Below, piece after piece: positions 12,736 through 20,109 of a stretch of 22,773 nt of DNA (position 1 is the first letter of the stretch; the number at the start of each line of letters is the position of its first letter). The translations under genes and the position numbers were made by a program. The notes under the pieces were generated by a model, which had not been told where the DNA came from, made no database searches, and was given only the letters and a program-made list of their open reading frames with translations. This DNA comes from a virus: positions 1 to 22,773 of the IMG/VR virus record IMGVR_UViG_3300032294_001231, one strand, 5' to 3'.

Positions 12736-13728
12736 ATGGTAATAACCATCCCAGAGAATTTTCCCAAAATGCCCATTGTTGTCCCAACCGACTATCCGCA
12801 AAATGGCGCAACAGGTAAAGGCAATCTCATGCCCGGCGCGGTGGTTTCTAAGACGGCGTTTAAAACAGTGAAGGCAGCGTTTGACTACCCACCGTTTAAA
12901 GCGATGATGCTCGAAGTTTGGAAAGATCAAGTCATCACATTCCAAAAAAGTGACTACAAAGGAGCTAAGCACAGCGCTAAAGATTTTGTTTCCGCTGTAT
13001 TGGAGTACCCAAAAGTTTTATTTGAAACCGACTTTATGGATGTAGACACCAGAGAACATTTTAAAGGTGTGAAAATATTAAAGCTACCATTCCCCAAGAT
13101 GGTAGTGATTGTCGGAGAAGAACCTGTTGAGGAAGAAGGGCTAAAATTTTTCTATTCATTCGTTGTTTGTCAGGCTGGTGATTTCGTAAGAATGGTAGTC
13201 CCACTGATAGATAAGAAAACATCCCAAGCGTACATAATGGATGTACCACTTGTTTACGTGGAAACCCCCACAGGTGAGCCTCACCTCGGCATGGCGCTTT
13301 CTTCTGAACAACGCTCATGGGTAACACAGCATCAATTAAATATACTTTCAGAGTATGTGGGCTATGTTATCTACACGATGACGATGAACCCCACTGCCGT
13401 ACAAGCAAACGTATCGATACCAACCAAAGAAGAAATTGAGAAGAACAAAAAACGAATAGCCAAAAACAAAAAGCCATTAATTGAATTTAAACTGATTACA
13501 ATAGATGGCAAGAAGCCAGACCCGATCAAGGCACCCCCGCTTGGTACGCATGCTTCACCAAAACAACATTGGCGGCGTGGGCACTGGAGGAACTATGCGT
13601 CAGGCAAATCTGTGTTCATCGACCCCATGCTGGTTGGTGACGAGAAGAACGGCAAGATCATAAAAGACTACGCAGTTGGTCTTTATGACGATGCCAAAAA
13701 TAAACGAGTGCAACAAGGAACCCGATGA
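12736..13728 (+). CDS. Unknown 330-residue protein with C-terminal HWRRGHWR domain
   Basis: The N-terminal 230 residues are beta-rich and match nothing I know. A basic linker (EIEKNKKRIAKNKKP) leads to a C-terminal domain with HASPKQHWRRGHWRNYASGK then VFIDPMLVGD...GKIIKDY. This HxRRGHW signature is shared by a widespread set of phage and plasmid proteins, and I recall it in the C-terminus of the anti-CRISPR AcrVA2. It might be a nucleic-acid or ribosome-associated domain. GGAG lies eight bases before ATG 12736, and the stop overlaps the polymerase start (ATGA). Homology to AcrVA2 is a tentative reading by eye, and a conserved replication accessory is equally possible. Confidence 0.6.
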   Translation: MVITIPENFPKMPIVVPTDYPQNGATGKGNLMPGAVVSKTAFKTVKAAFDYPPFKAMMLEVWKDQVITFQKSDYKGAKHSAKDFVSAVLEYPKVLFETDFMDVDTREHFKGVKILKLPFPKMVVIVGEEPVEEEGLKFFYSFVVCQAGDFVRMVVPLIDKKTSQAYIMDVPLVYVETPTGEPHLGMALSSEQRSWVTQHQLNILSEYVGYVIYTMTMNPTAVQANVSIPTKEEIEKNKKRIAKNKKPLIEFKLITIDGKKPDPIKAPPLGTHASPKQHWRRGHWRNYASGKSVFIDPMLVGDEKNGKIIKDYAVGLYDDAKNKRVQQGTR

Positions 13729-15548
13729 TCATTACCGTAGACTTTGAAACGTACTACGACAAAGAGTTTTCCCTATCTAAGCTGACGACCGAAGAATACG
13801 TACGTGACGATAAGTTTGAAGTTATCGGTGTAGGTATCAAGGTTGACGACGAGGAAACGTCATGGTTCTCTGGAACTAAAGACGAACTCAGGAAGCATTT
13901 GCGTCAGTACGATTGGGCTAACTCATTTGTGTTGGCACACAACACGATGTTTGATGGAGCCATTTTGTCGTGGCACTTTGGCGTCACCCCCAAAGGCTGG
14001 TTCGATACGCTCTGTATGTCACGTGCACTGCATGGTGTGGATGCCGGAGGTAGCTTGAAAGCGTTGGTAGAACGCTATCAGATCGGTGCCAAAGGAGACG
14101 AGGTTATCAATGCGCTGGGTAAGCGCAGGATAGATTTCACGGAAGAAGAGTTGGCGCGATACGGTGCGTACTGCCGCAACGACGTGGATTTGACTCACAC
14201 CTTGTTTAGTATTCTGATGAAGTCTTTTCCTAAGAAAGAACTTAAGGTTATCGATACAACCCTAAAGATGTTTGTGGAGCCTGAGCTGGAGCTGGATACG
14301 GCTATGCTGGAGCAGCATCTTATAGACGTGAAGACCAAGAAAGAGAAGCTTCTGGCGGCAGCGGCATCGGACAAAGATACGTTGATGTCTAACGACAAGT
14401 TTGCAGAACTGCTTATCAGTCTGGGAGTTGACCCACCTCGCAAGATAAGTGCGCGGACAGGCAAGGAAGCGTGGGCGTTTGCCAAGACTGACGAGGACTT
14501 CAAGGCACTTGCACAGCATAGTGACCCGCGTGTACAGGCGCTGGTGGCTGCGCGGCTTGGTACAAAAACTACTTTGGAAGAGACCCGCACCCAACGGTTT
14601 ATTGATATTTCCAATCGCGGCAAGCTGCCCGTACCTATCAAGTACTACGCAGCGCACACCGGACGGTGGGGTGGAGATGACAAGATCAACCTACAGAACT
14701 TGCCAAGCCGAGGACAGAACGCAGGTAAGTTGAAGTCATCGATCAAGCCGCCGGAAGGTTACGTCATTATTGACTCGGACTCATCGCAGATCGAAGCGCG
14801 GACAGTTGCGTGGCTGGCAGGGCAGGATGATTTGGTCGAGGCGTTCGACAAGGGCGAGGACGTGTACAAGATCATGGCGTCCGCTATCTATGGCAAGGAA
14901 GTTGAGAGCATTAGTGCAGACGAACGGTTCGTGGGGAAGACTACGATTCTCGGTGCTGGTTACGGTATGGGTGCTGAGAAGTTCCAAGCGCAGCTAAAAA
15001 TCTTTGGTGTGGACATTCCGCTGGAGGAATGTAAGCGGATCATCGCGGTGTACCGTCAGACCTACGCCAAGATTCCAGCGTTGTGGCGGCAAGCGCATAC
15101 ATGTTTGGGTGCCATCATCAGTGGTAATGCAGCGCCGTTCGGTGCGGTTGATGCGGTTACGTTCGACCCGACTGAGCGAGGGTTCCTGCTACCTAGCGGG
15201 TTGTGGCAGCGGTACGATGGGCTTGAACGTGTATATGACTCCGAGGGCAAGGAGCAGTTCCAGTACAAGACCCGCAAGGGACTCGTGAAAATTTATGGTG
15301 GTAAGGTGGTTGAGAACATCTGCCAAGCTGTTGCTCGTTGTGTAATTGCAGAGCAGATGATCAAGATCGCCAAGCAATACAAAGTGGTGCTCACCGTGCA
15401 TGATGCTGTGGCGTGTATCGCTCCGTTGGAAGAGGCTCGTGATGCTAAAAAATACGTGGAAACTTGTATGCAGTGGCGTCCAGATTGGGCGGCTACTCTT
15501 CCGTTGAACTGTGAAGCTGGAGTTGGAGATAACTATGGCGCAGTCTAA
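13725..15548 (+). CDS. polA: Family A DNA polymerase with 3'-5' exonuclease
   Basis: The 607-residue replicative polymerase. The exonuclease domain has motifs ExoI DFETY (D6, E8), ExoII NTMFD (N73, D77) and ExoIII YCRND (Y149, D153), so proofreading should work. The polymerase domain has HTGRWGG (311-317), motif A DSDSSQIEAR (350-359), motif B RFVGKTTILGAGYG (R401, K405, L409, Y413) and motif C VHDA (558-561). L409 aligns with E. coli Pol I Phe762, a position that is Phe, Tyr or Leu in phage polymerases. There is no 5'-3' exonuclease domain, as usual in phages. The start overlaps the previous stop (ATGA). It leads the replication block. Confidence 0.95.
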   Translation: MIITVDFETYYDKEFSLSKLTTEEYVRDDKFEVIGVGIKVDDEETSWFSGTKDELRKHLRQYDWANSFVLAHNTMFDGAILSWHFGVTPKGWFDTLCMSRALHGVDAGGSLKALVERYQIGAKGDEVINALGKRRIDFTEEELARYGAYCRNDVDLTHTLFSILMKSFPKKELKVIDTTLKMFVEPELELDTAMLEQHLIDVKTKKEKLLAAAASDKDTLMSNDKFAELLISLGVDPPRKISARTGKEAWAFAKTDEDFKALAQHSDPRVQALVAARLGTKTTLEETRTQRFIDISNRGKLPVPIKYYAAHTGRWGGDDKINLQNLPSRGQNAGKLKSSIKPPEGYVIIDSDSSQIEARTVAWLAGQDDLVEAFDKGEDVYKIMASAIYGKEVESISADERFVGKTTILGAGYGMGAEKFQAQLKIFGVDIPLEECKRIIAVYRQTYAKIPALWRQAHTCLGAIISGNAAPFGAVDAVTFDPTERGFLLPSGLWQRYDGLERVYDSEGKEQFQYKTRKGLVKIYGGKVVENICQAVARCVIAEQMIKIAKQYKVVLTVHDAVACIAPLEEARDAKKYVETCMQWRPDWAATLPLNCEAGVGDNYGAV

Positions 15549-16215
15549 AGTTGCTTGGTCTTACTCGTCGCTTGATATGTTCAAGCTTTGCCCGCACAAG
15601 TACTACCGACTCAAGGTCAAGAAGGATGTCATCGAGCCACCGCAAGAACACCTGAGATTTGGTTTGGACGTACACAAAGTAGCCGAGGACTACATCCGGG
15701 ACGGCACCCCCATCCCACCAAAGTACAGCACCTTGCTTGCTTCGCTGGAACGCATCCGAGCGATGGAAGGGGACAAGCTTTGCGAACAACGTCTTGGGCT
15801 GACTAGGGATTTGCAACCCTGCAAGTTCGGTGCAAAAGATGTTTGGTGGAGAGGGATCGCTGACTTGATCGTGCTGCGGGGGGACAAAGCCTACGTGGTG
15901 GATTACAAAACAAGCAAGTCTGCCAAGTACGCCGACACCAAGCAGTTGGAGATTCTGTCGTTAGCTTTATTTAAACATTTCCCGCAGTTAAAGAAGATCA
16001 AGGCAGGGCTGTTGTTCGTGGTGGCAAACGACTTTGTGACCACCGAGTACCAGAAGGACAGCGCCGGTATGTACTGGACAAAGTGGATAGAAGACGTTAA
16101 CAGATTGGAAAAAGCTGTAGAGCTAGGGGTATGGAACCCGCGCCCGAACTTCACATGTGGGCAGTGGTGCCCCGTCAAGGATTGTATTCATAATGGCAAA
16201 GGAGAATACCGATGA
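15535..16215 (+). CDS. Cas4/RecB-like PD-(D/E)XK nuclease
   Basis: A 226-residue nuclease of the PD-(D/E)XK (PDDEXK_1) group. Visible motif residues are H47 (LDVHKVAEDY), E84, GIADLI with D110, VVDYKTSK with D123 and K125, and Q137. One N-terminal cysteine (C19) plus a C-terminal group C208, C212, C217 fits the four-cysteine iron-sulfur cluster of Cas4 and AddB. ATG 15535 has GGAG six bases upstream and overlaps the polymerase by 14 bp; an earlier frame start at 15511 is inside the polymerase. Role: end resection or recombination during phage replication. It is not CRISPR-associated, since no cas genes or array are present. Confidence 0.88.
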   Translation: MAQSKVAWSYSSLDMFKLCPHKYYRLKVKKDVIEPPQEHLRFGLDVHKVAEDYIRDGTPIPPKYSTLLASLERIRAMEGDKLCEQRLGLTRDLQPCKFGAKDVWWRGIADLIVLRGDKAYVVDYKTSKSAKYADTKQLEILSLALFKHFPQLKKIKAGLLFVVANDFVTTEYQKDSAGMYWTKWIEDVNRLEKAVELGVWNPRPNFTCGQWCPVKDCIHNGKGEYR

Positions 16216-16532
16216 ACGACCTAGTTATCCGGCTGTCAGACTCAGATGAGCCACCTTCTTTTATGGATGTTAGTTACACAAGTGATCAAGACAGTGGCAA
16301 CAGCGCAAGGACAGTACTCAGTTTAGAGAACGTGGGTGGTGCCATCATAAATCTGTACATAAAGCAGCATTGGAAGGATAATCAATACGTCAAAGTCGAG
16401 GACGTAACGGCTGTGGATATTGAAATCCTTGGCGGGGTAGAACGTAGCGAGTTGCTACACGCCATGAAGCTAATACTTGAGGCCGAGAAGGTTGCAAGCA
16501 TAATCCAGTGGGGGGCGCAAGATGCCTTATAA
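16212..16532 (+). CDS. Unknown 106-residue acidic protein
   Basis: I do not recognise this protein. It is acidic (NDLVIRLSDSDEPPSFMDVS at the start) with beta strands in the middle and C-terminal helices (ELLHAMKLILEAEKVASIIQ). AAAGGAG precedes the ATG, which overlaps the nuclease stop (ATGA). It overlaps the next gene by 11 bp. Its place between recombination nuclease and helicase suggests a replication-block accessory. Confidence 0.6.
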   Translation: MNDLVIRLSDSDEPPSFMDVSYTSDQDSGNSARTVLSLENVGGAIINLYIKQHWKDNQYVKVEDVTAVDIEILGGVERSELLHAMKLILEAEKVASIIQWGAQDAL

Positions 16533-16818
16533 GAATAAGGAAGACCGCAACTACAAACGTGAGTACGCCAAATATCAAGGAACCGAAGAGCAAAAGAACA
16601 ATCGGGTTGAGCGTAACGCTGCACGTAGGAAGTTGTTGAAAGATGGCAAGGTCAGTAAAGGTGATGGCAGGGATGTAGCCCACCGCAAAGCCATCGATAA
16701 AGGGGGTTCCACAAAGGATGGAGTCCGTGTAGAATCAAAAACAGCAAACAGATCGTTTCGCCGTGATAGCCAAGGGAACCTAGTTTCCGAGAAGAGCAAG
16801 CGCGAAGCAAAGAAGTAA
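16522..16818 (+). CDS. HNH-like small phage protein
   Basis: 98 residues, very basic. KNKEDRNYKREYAKYQGTEE at the start and RNAARRKLLKDGKVSKGDGR then DVAHRKAIDKGG...VRVESKTANRSF resemble a small HNH-like family that I recall with DVDH...PLSKGG...NRSF. Here the first catalytic-type Asp of DVDH is Ala, so nuclease activity may be lost. Such proteins are often annotated as phage HNH or structural proteins. It is the last gene before the stem-loop at 16841. Confidence 0.65.
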   Translation: MPYKNKEDRNYKREYAKYQGTEEQKNNRVERNAARRKLLKDGKVSKGDGRDVAHRKAIDKGGSTKDGVRVESKTANRSFRRDSQGNLVSEKSKREAKK

Positions 16819-16840
16819 GTAGTTTACAAAGTAATTTTTT

Positions 16841-16875
16841 ATAGGCTGCAAGTGGAAATACCACTTTCGGCCTAT
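16841..16875. other. Long stem-loop ahead of the helicase gene
   Basis: A stem of 15 positions (one C-T mismatch, one G-T pair) with a 5-base loop AAATA: ATAGGCTGCAAGTGG pairs with CCACTTTCGGCCTAT. A T run (16835-16840) lies before it on the + strand and none after it, so it is not a standard terminator in either direction. It may protect or process the RNA, or control the helicase start 18 bp downstream. Confidence 0.75.
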
Positions 16876-16892
16876 CAGTGTCTGGAGATAGA

Positions 16893-18440
16893 GTGCAAAT
16901 CATCGACAACAGGGCATTGCTGCTGCGCGTTAAAGAACCTAACCGCATCACAACCGTCATACCAAAAGCCAAGGTGCTAGATACCGGCGAAGTGCTGGTG
17001 AAGTGGGGGCTGGAAGAAGCTCAGGTACTGAAGAATCTGCGGATCAAGAACGTACCATCCCCAATCAAAAACCAGTATGACTGGCCCGGGCTGTATAGAC
17101 CGTTCGACCATCAGAAAGAAACCGCATCGTTCCTGACCTTGCACAAACGGGCGTTCTGCTTCAACGAGCAGGGTACCGGCAAGACATCGAGCGTTATCTG
17201 GGCAGCGGACTACTTGCTGAACGAGGGTGTCATCAAGCGGGTGCTGGTGCTATGCCCCCTGTCCATCATGCAACCAGCGTGGGAGACGGACTTATTCCGG
17301 TTCGCCATGCACAGGACATGTGCTATCGCCCACAGCTACAACAAAGAGAAACGAGTTGAAGCAATCAATAGTTCCGCAGAGTTTGTGATCATCAACTACG
17401 ACGGGCTGGAGATCGTCAAGGAAGAAGTTGAGAAAGCCAACTTTGATTTAATTGTGGTGGATGAAGCTAACGCCTATAAAAATGTTCAGACAAAGCGTTG
17501 GAAGACACTGGCCGCACTGATCAAACCTACAAGCTGGGTATGGATGCTGACCGGAACCCCTGCGTCGCAGTCGCCCACCGATGCGTATGGTCTTGCGAAA
17601 CTAATAAACCCAAGCGGAGTACCTAAGTTCTACGGCGCGTTCCGCGACATGGTAATGCAACGCATTACACAGTTTAAGTGGATACCCAAGCCGCAATCAG
17701 AAAAGCTAGTCCACGATGTGTTGCAGCCAGCTATACGATTTACAAAAGAAGAGTGCCTTGATTTACCCGACATGACGTACGTAACTAGAGATGTTCCGCT
17801 GTCGGCGCAGCAAAAGAAATTCTACGAGCTGATCCGAAGAGACATGATGACGGTCGCCGCAGGAGAAGAGATCACGACGGTTAACGCAGCGGCAAATCTC
17901 AACAAGTTATTACAACTGTCGTGCGGTGCAGTGTATGCCGATACTGGGGAGGTGGTGGCGTTCGATGCCAAGAGTCGCCTGAACGCACTGCTGGAGGTTA
18001 TAGAAGAGGCAAGCCACAAGGTCATTGTGTTTGCGCCGTTTAAACATGCCATCGAGATAATTGCCGAAGAGTTAAAGTCGAATGGGATTAGCACCGAAGT
18101 AATTCATGGCGGTATCAGTGCAACTAGACGCGCAGAAATATTTGCTAACTTTCAAACGACAGACAGTCCGCACGTGCTAGTCATTCAGCCACAAGCTGCT
18201 GCGCACGGCGTAACACTTCATGCTGCAAACGTCGTTGTCTGGTGGGGTCCGATTACATCTATTGAAACTTACTTACAAGCTAATGCACGAGTGCACCGTG
18301 CTGGGCAACGCAACCCATGTACCGTTGTGCATCTGCAAGGTAGTCCTGTCGAGCATCGTATCTACAAGATGTTGTCAGAGAAAGTTGATATTCATTCACG
18401 ACTCATCGATCTTTATAAAAATGTGGTTGAAGATACTTGA
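16893..18440 (+). CDS. SNF2-type superfamily 2 helicase
   Basis: A 515-residue ATP-dependent DNA translocase. From the chosen start: motif I GTGKT (94-98), motif II VVDEAN (188-193; DEAN rather than DEAH or DEGH), motif III LTGTP (219-223), then the helicase C domain with motif VI QANARVHRAGQ (462-472), the hallmark of SNF2 proteins. Phage SNF2 helicases sit with Pol A genes and probably serve replication or recombination. Start: GTG 16893 follows GGAG at five-base spacing, while GTG 16878 has no ribosome site and lies directly behind the stem-loop. The TGA stop is part of the next promoter's -35 box. Confidence 0.92.
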   Translation: MQIIDNRALLLRVKEPNRITTVIPKAKVLDTGEVLVKWGLEEAQVLKNLRIKNVPSPIKNQYDWPGLYRPFDHQKETASFLTLHKRAFCFNEQGTGKTSSVIWAADYLLNEGVIKRVLVLCPLSIMQPAWETDLFRFAMHRTCAIAHSYNKEKRVEAINSSAEFVIINYDGLEIVKEEVEKANFDLIVVDEANAYKNVQTKRWKTLAALIKPTSWVWMLTGTPASQSPTDAYGLAKLINPSGVPKFYGAFRDMVMQRITQFKWIPKPQSEKLVHDVLQPAIRFTKEECLDLPDMTYVTRDVPLSAQQKKFYELIRRDMMTVAAGEEITTVNAAANLNKLLQLSCGAVYADTGEVVAFDAKSRLNALLEVIEEASHKVIVFAPFKHAIEIIAEELKSNGISTEVIHGGISATRRAEIFANFQTTDSPHVLVIQPQAAAHGVTLHAANVVVWWGPITSIETYLQANARVHRAGQRNPCTVVHLQGSPVEHRIYKMLSEKVDIHSRLIDLYKNVVEDT

Positions 18441-18465
18441 CAATGTAAACTGTGGTGCCCATAAT
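18437..18465 (+). promoter_or_regulatory. Sigma-70 promoter overlapping the helicase stop codon
   Basis: TTGACA (18437-18442), 17 bases, CATAAT (18460-18465, 5 of 6). The helicase TGA is inside the -35. ACAATGTAAAC (18440-18450) resembles the 3506 operator-like palindrome and would let a regulator cover the -35. It drives the 18496 gene onward. Confidence 0.8.
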
Positions 18466-18495
18466 TAGTCAGCAGTTCATAAGAAGGAGAGTGCG

Positions 18496-18879
18496 ATGTC
18501 AGAAACAGTTAACGCCGATAGGCTTGCAAAAGTCTATGTCAAAATCCGTGAGAAGCGTAAAGAGCTTGCCAAGCAAGATCGTGAACTAGAAGAGCAGTTA
18601 GAGTTAGTCGCTCATCAGTTACTCGAAATTTGCAAGGAGCAAGGGGCTGCAACTATACGCACTCAGCACGGCACCATCTCTCGAAGGACTAATAAACGAT
18701 TCTGGCCTACGGACTGGGATGCGTTCTATAAGTTCATCAAAGAGAAAGACGTTATGTCTTTGCTTTACCAACGCATCAACACAGCCAACATGCAACAGTA
18801 TCTTGAAGAAAACCCCGATGTACATCCGCCGGGGCTGAACGCGGATGTGACACAAACCATTGTTATTGTTAAACGCTAG
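18496..18879 (+). CDS. Coiled-coil phage protein (127 aa), unknown function
   Basis: The N-terminal 55 residues (KIREKRKELAKQDRELEEQL) form a clear coiled coil. The C-terminal part (TISRRTNKRFWPTDWDAFYK then INTANMQQYLEENPDVHPPG) is compact and has a pattern I recall in phage proteins encoded just before ssDNA-binding proteins. By layout it may resemble Gp157- or Gam-like DNA-end or nuclease-modulating proteins, but this is only an analogy. AAGGAGAGTG precedes the ATG. First gene after the promoter at 18437; the next gene follows after nine bases. Confidence 0.65.
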   Translation: MSETVNADRLAKVYVKIREKRKELAKQDRELEEQLELVAHQLLEICKEQGAATIRTQHGTISRRTNKRFWPTDWDAFYKFIKEKDVMSLLYQRINTANMQQYLEENPDVHPPGLNADVTQTIVIVKR

Positions 18880-18888
18880 GAGAGTGCA

Positions 18889-19788
18889 ATGAGTAACGAA
18901 CTCGCGGTGCTAGATGAAGGACTTCCCTCATATCTAAAAGACGCAGAACTAGATTCAACCACGAAAGCCCTGATGGGCGGCGGTGGCGGCGGAGAGTCAA
19001 AGCGTATATCCATCAAAGGCGGTGTATGGCGCATGATGGTGAATGGTAAGGAAGTAGCGAAGAACGAAGAGCGTTCGATGAACGTCGTAATCGTCGCAGC
19101 GGCAGAGAAAGTATCAAGGACGTTTTATGCAAAGCAATACTCAGAAGGTGGCGAAGTTACTGCTCCCGACTGCTGGTCAGCGGATGGAGAAATGCCAGAC
19201 GCAAAAGTCAAAGAACCACAATCCAAGCGGTGCCTCGACTGCCCACAAAACATTAGAGGCTCGGGACAGGGTGAAAGCCGTGCTTGCCGTTACAGCCAAC
19301 GCTTGGCTGTTGTACTAGCTAATGATGTCAAGGGCGATGTGTTCCAGTTGACCCTACCTGCTGCATCTATCTTTGGTGCTGGCGAAGCTGGTAAGTGGCC
19401 TCTGCAAACTTACGCCAAGATGATTGGCAGCAAGGGTGTGCCCATTACGGCGGTTGTCACCGAGATGCGCTTCGATACTAACAGCGCCACACCTAAACTG
19501 ACATTTAAGCCAGTACGTGTTCTGGATTCCAACGAGCATGCGGCTGCAATTGATCAGGGTAAATCGGCTGCTGCAAAACGAGCTATCACCATGACCGTTG
19601 CTGAAACTGATGGTGTGAAGGTAGCAGAAGCCAACGCTTTGGAATTCGAAACAGTTAAGCCAAAGAAAGAAGTTGCTGCCGTAGAAGTAGAAGAAGTCGA
19701 AGAACCCGTGAAGCGCACCGCGAAGAAGGAGGAAGCACCAGCGGAAAAGAAAGACCTGTCGAAAATCCTTGACGAGTGGGATGACTGA
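18889..19788 (+). CDS. Probable single-stranded DNA-binding protein
   Basis: 299 residues. A flexible N-terminus with a glycine run (30-35) leads to a beta-rich core (about 38-215) with KRCLDCPQN and a third cysteine (RACRYS), possibly a zinc site, then a Lys/Glu/Ala-rich tail ending in acidic, aromatic ILDEWDD. A core plus acidic C-terminal tip is how SSB, T4 gp32 and T7 gp2.5 contact partner replication enzymes. Position between Pol A/SNF2 and the primase supports the role. There is no direct OB-fold match I can prove by eye, so DNA binding is inferred. AGGAGAGTG precedes the ATG. Confidence 0.65.
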   Translation: MSNELAVLDEGLPSYLKDAELDSTTKALMGGGGGGESKRISIKGGVWRMMVNGKEVAKNEERSMNVVIVAAAEKVSRTFYAKQYSEGGEVTAPDCWSADGEMPDAKVKEPQSKRCLDCPQNIRGSGQGESRACRYSQRLAVVLANDVKGDVFQLTLPAASIFGAGEAGKWPLQTYAKMIGSKGVPITAVVTEMRFDTNSATPKLTFKPVRVLDSNEHAAAIDQGKSAAAKRAITMTVAETDGVKVAEANALEFETVKPKKEVAAVEVEEVEEPVKRTAKKEEAPAEKKDLSKILDEWDD

Positions 19789-19789
19789 T

Positions 19790-20020
19790 ATGCCGACCGG
19801 ATACTCACTACTAACCGTGGAAGAGATTCGGAGGGCTGACCAGAAACTGCTCGGCGTACAACTGGCACAGATTTGTTTACGAGACGACATTCCTGTTACA
19901 GATGTTGCCGACTTCTTTAAGGTCAGCCGAATGACCGTTTACAAGTGGTTCAAAGGTAAAGCGGTTGTCTCCGGCAAACACGTTGACCGCATGAATAAGC
20001 TAATCGAAAAGTTAGCTTAA
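19790..20020 (+). CDS. Small HTH protein (76 aa)
   Basis: Residues 35-60 (PVTDVADFFKVSRMTVYKWF then KGKAVVSGKH) are a strong helix-turn-helix, similar to excisionase or XRE-type DNA-binding proteins. ATG 19790 begins one base after the SSB-like gene's stop; ATG 19781 and TTG 19769 lie inside that gene and are less likely. A degenerate TTAACA-GT-TGT half-palindrome (20017-20027) overlaps its stop. It could regulate the primase gene or the promoter at 18437. Confidence 0.7.
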   Translation: MPTGYSLLTVEEIRRADQKLLGVQLAQICLRDDIPVTDVADFFKVSRMTVYKWFKGKAVVSGKHVDRMNKLIEKLA

Positions 20021-20109
20021 CAGTTGTAGGGGGGCTAGGTTAGCTACCGAAGAGGGCGTTACCGTCACGCCCCTGCCCATCCTCTTTTGACGGTTCGTTA
20101 AGGACGGTT
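20021..20109 (+). promoter_or_regulatory. Structured leader of the primase-helicase gene
   Basis: Two overlapping hairpins are possible: GGGCGT/ACGCCC (20054-20059 with 20067-20072) and the wider AAGAGG/CCTCTT (20050-20055 with 20081-20086, followed by TT). They share two bases, so they compete. A direct repeat GACGGTT (20089-20095, 20103-20109) ends at the ATG. AAGGA (20100-20104) is the ribosome site. Whether the fold controls translation is unknown. Confidence 0.35.

Noticed and set aside
15535-16215. Evidence for a phage CRISPR-Cas system from the Cas4-like gene
   Set aside because: No cas1, cas2, effector or repeat-spacer array is present; the dispersed palindromes have no regular spacers and vary in position inside genes.
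16835-16875. Stem-loop with T run as an intrinsic terminator
   Set aside because: The T run precedes the stem on the + strand, and on the minus strand it would be an A run after the stem; neither gives a terminator.
16095-20030. Extra palindrome copies at about 16095 and 20017
   Set aside because: Only the TTAACA arm (16095), or TTAACA plus TGT (20017), is present. They are below the standard set by the other eleven and are treated as half-sites at most.
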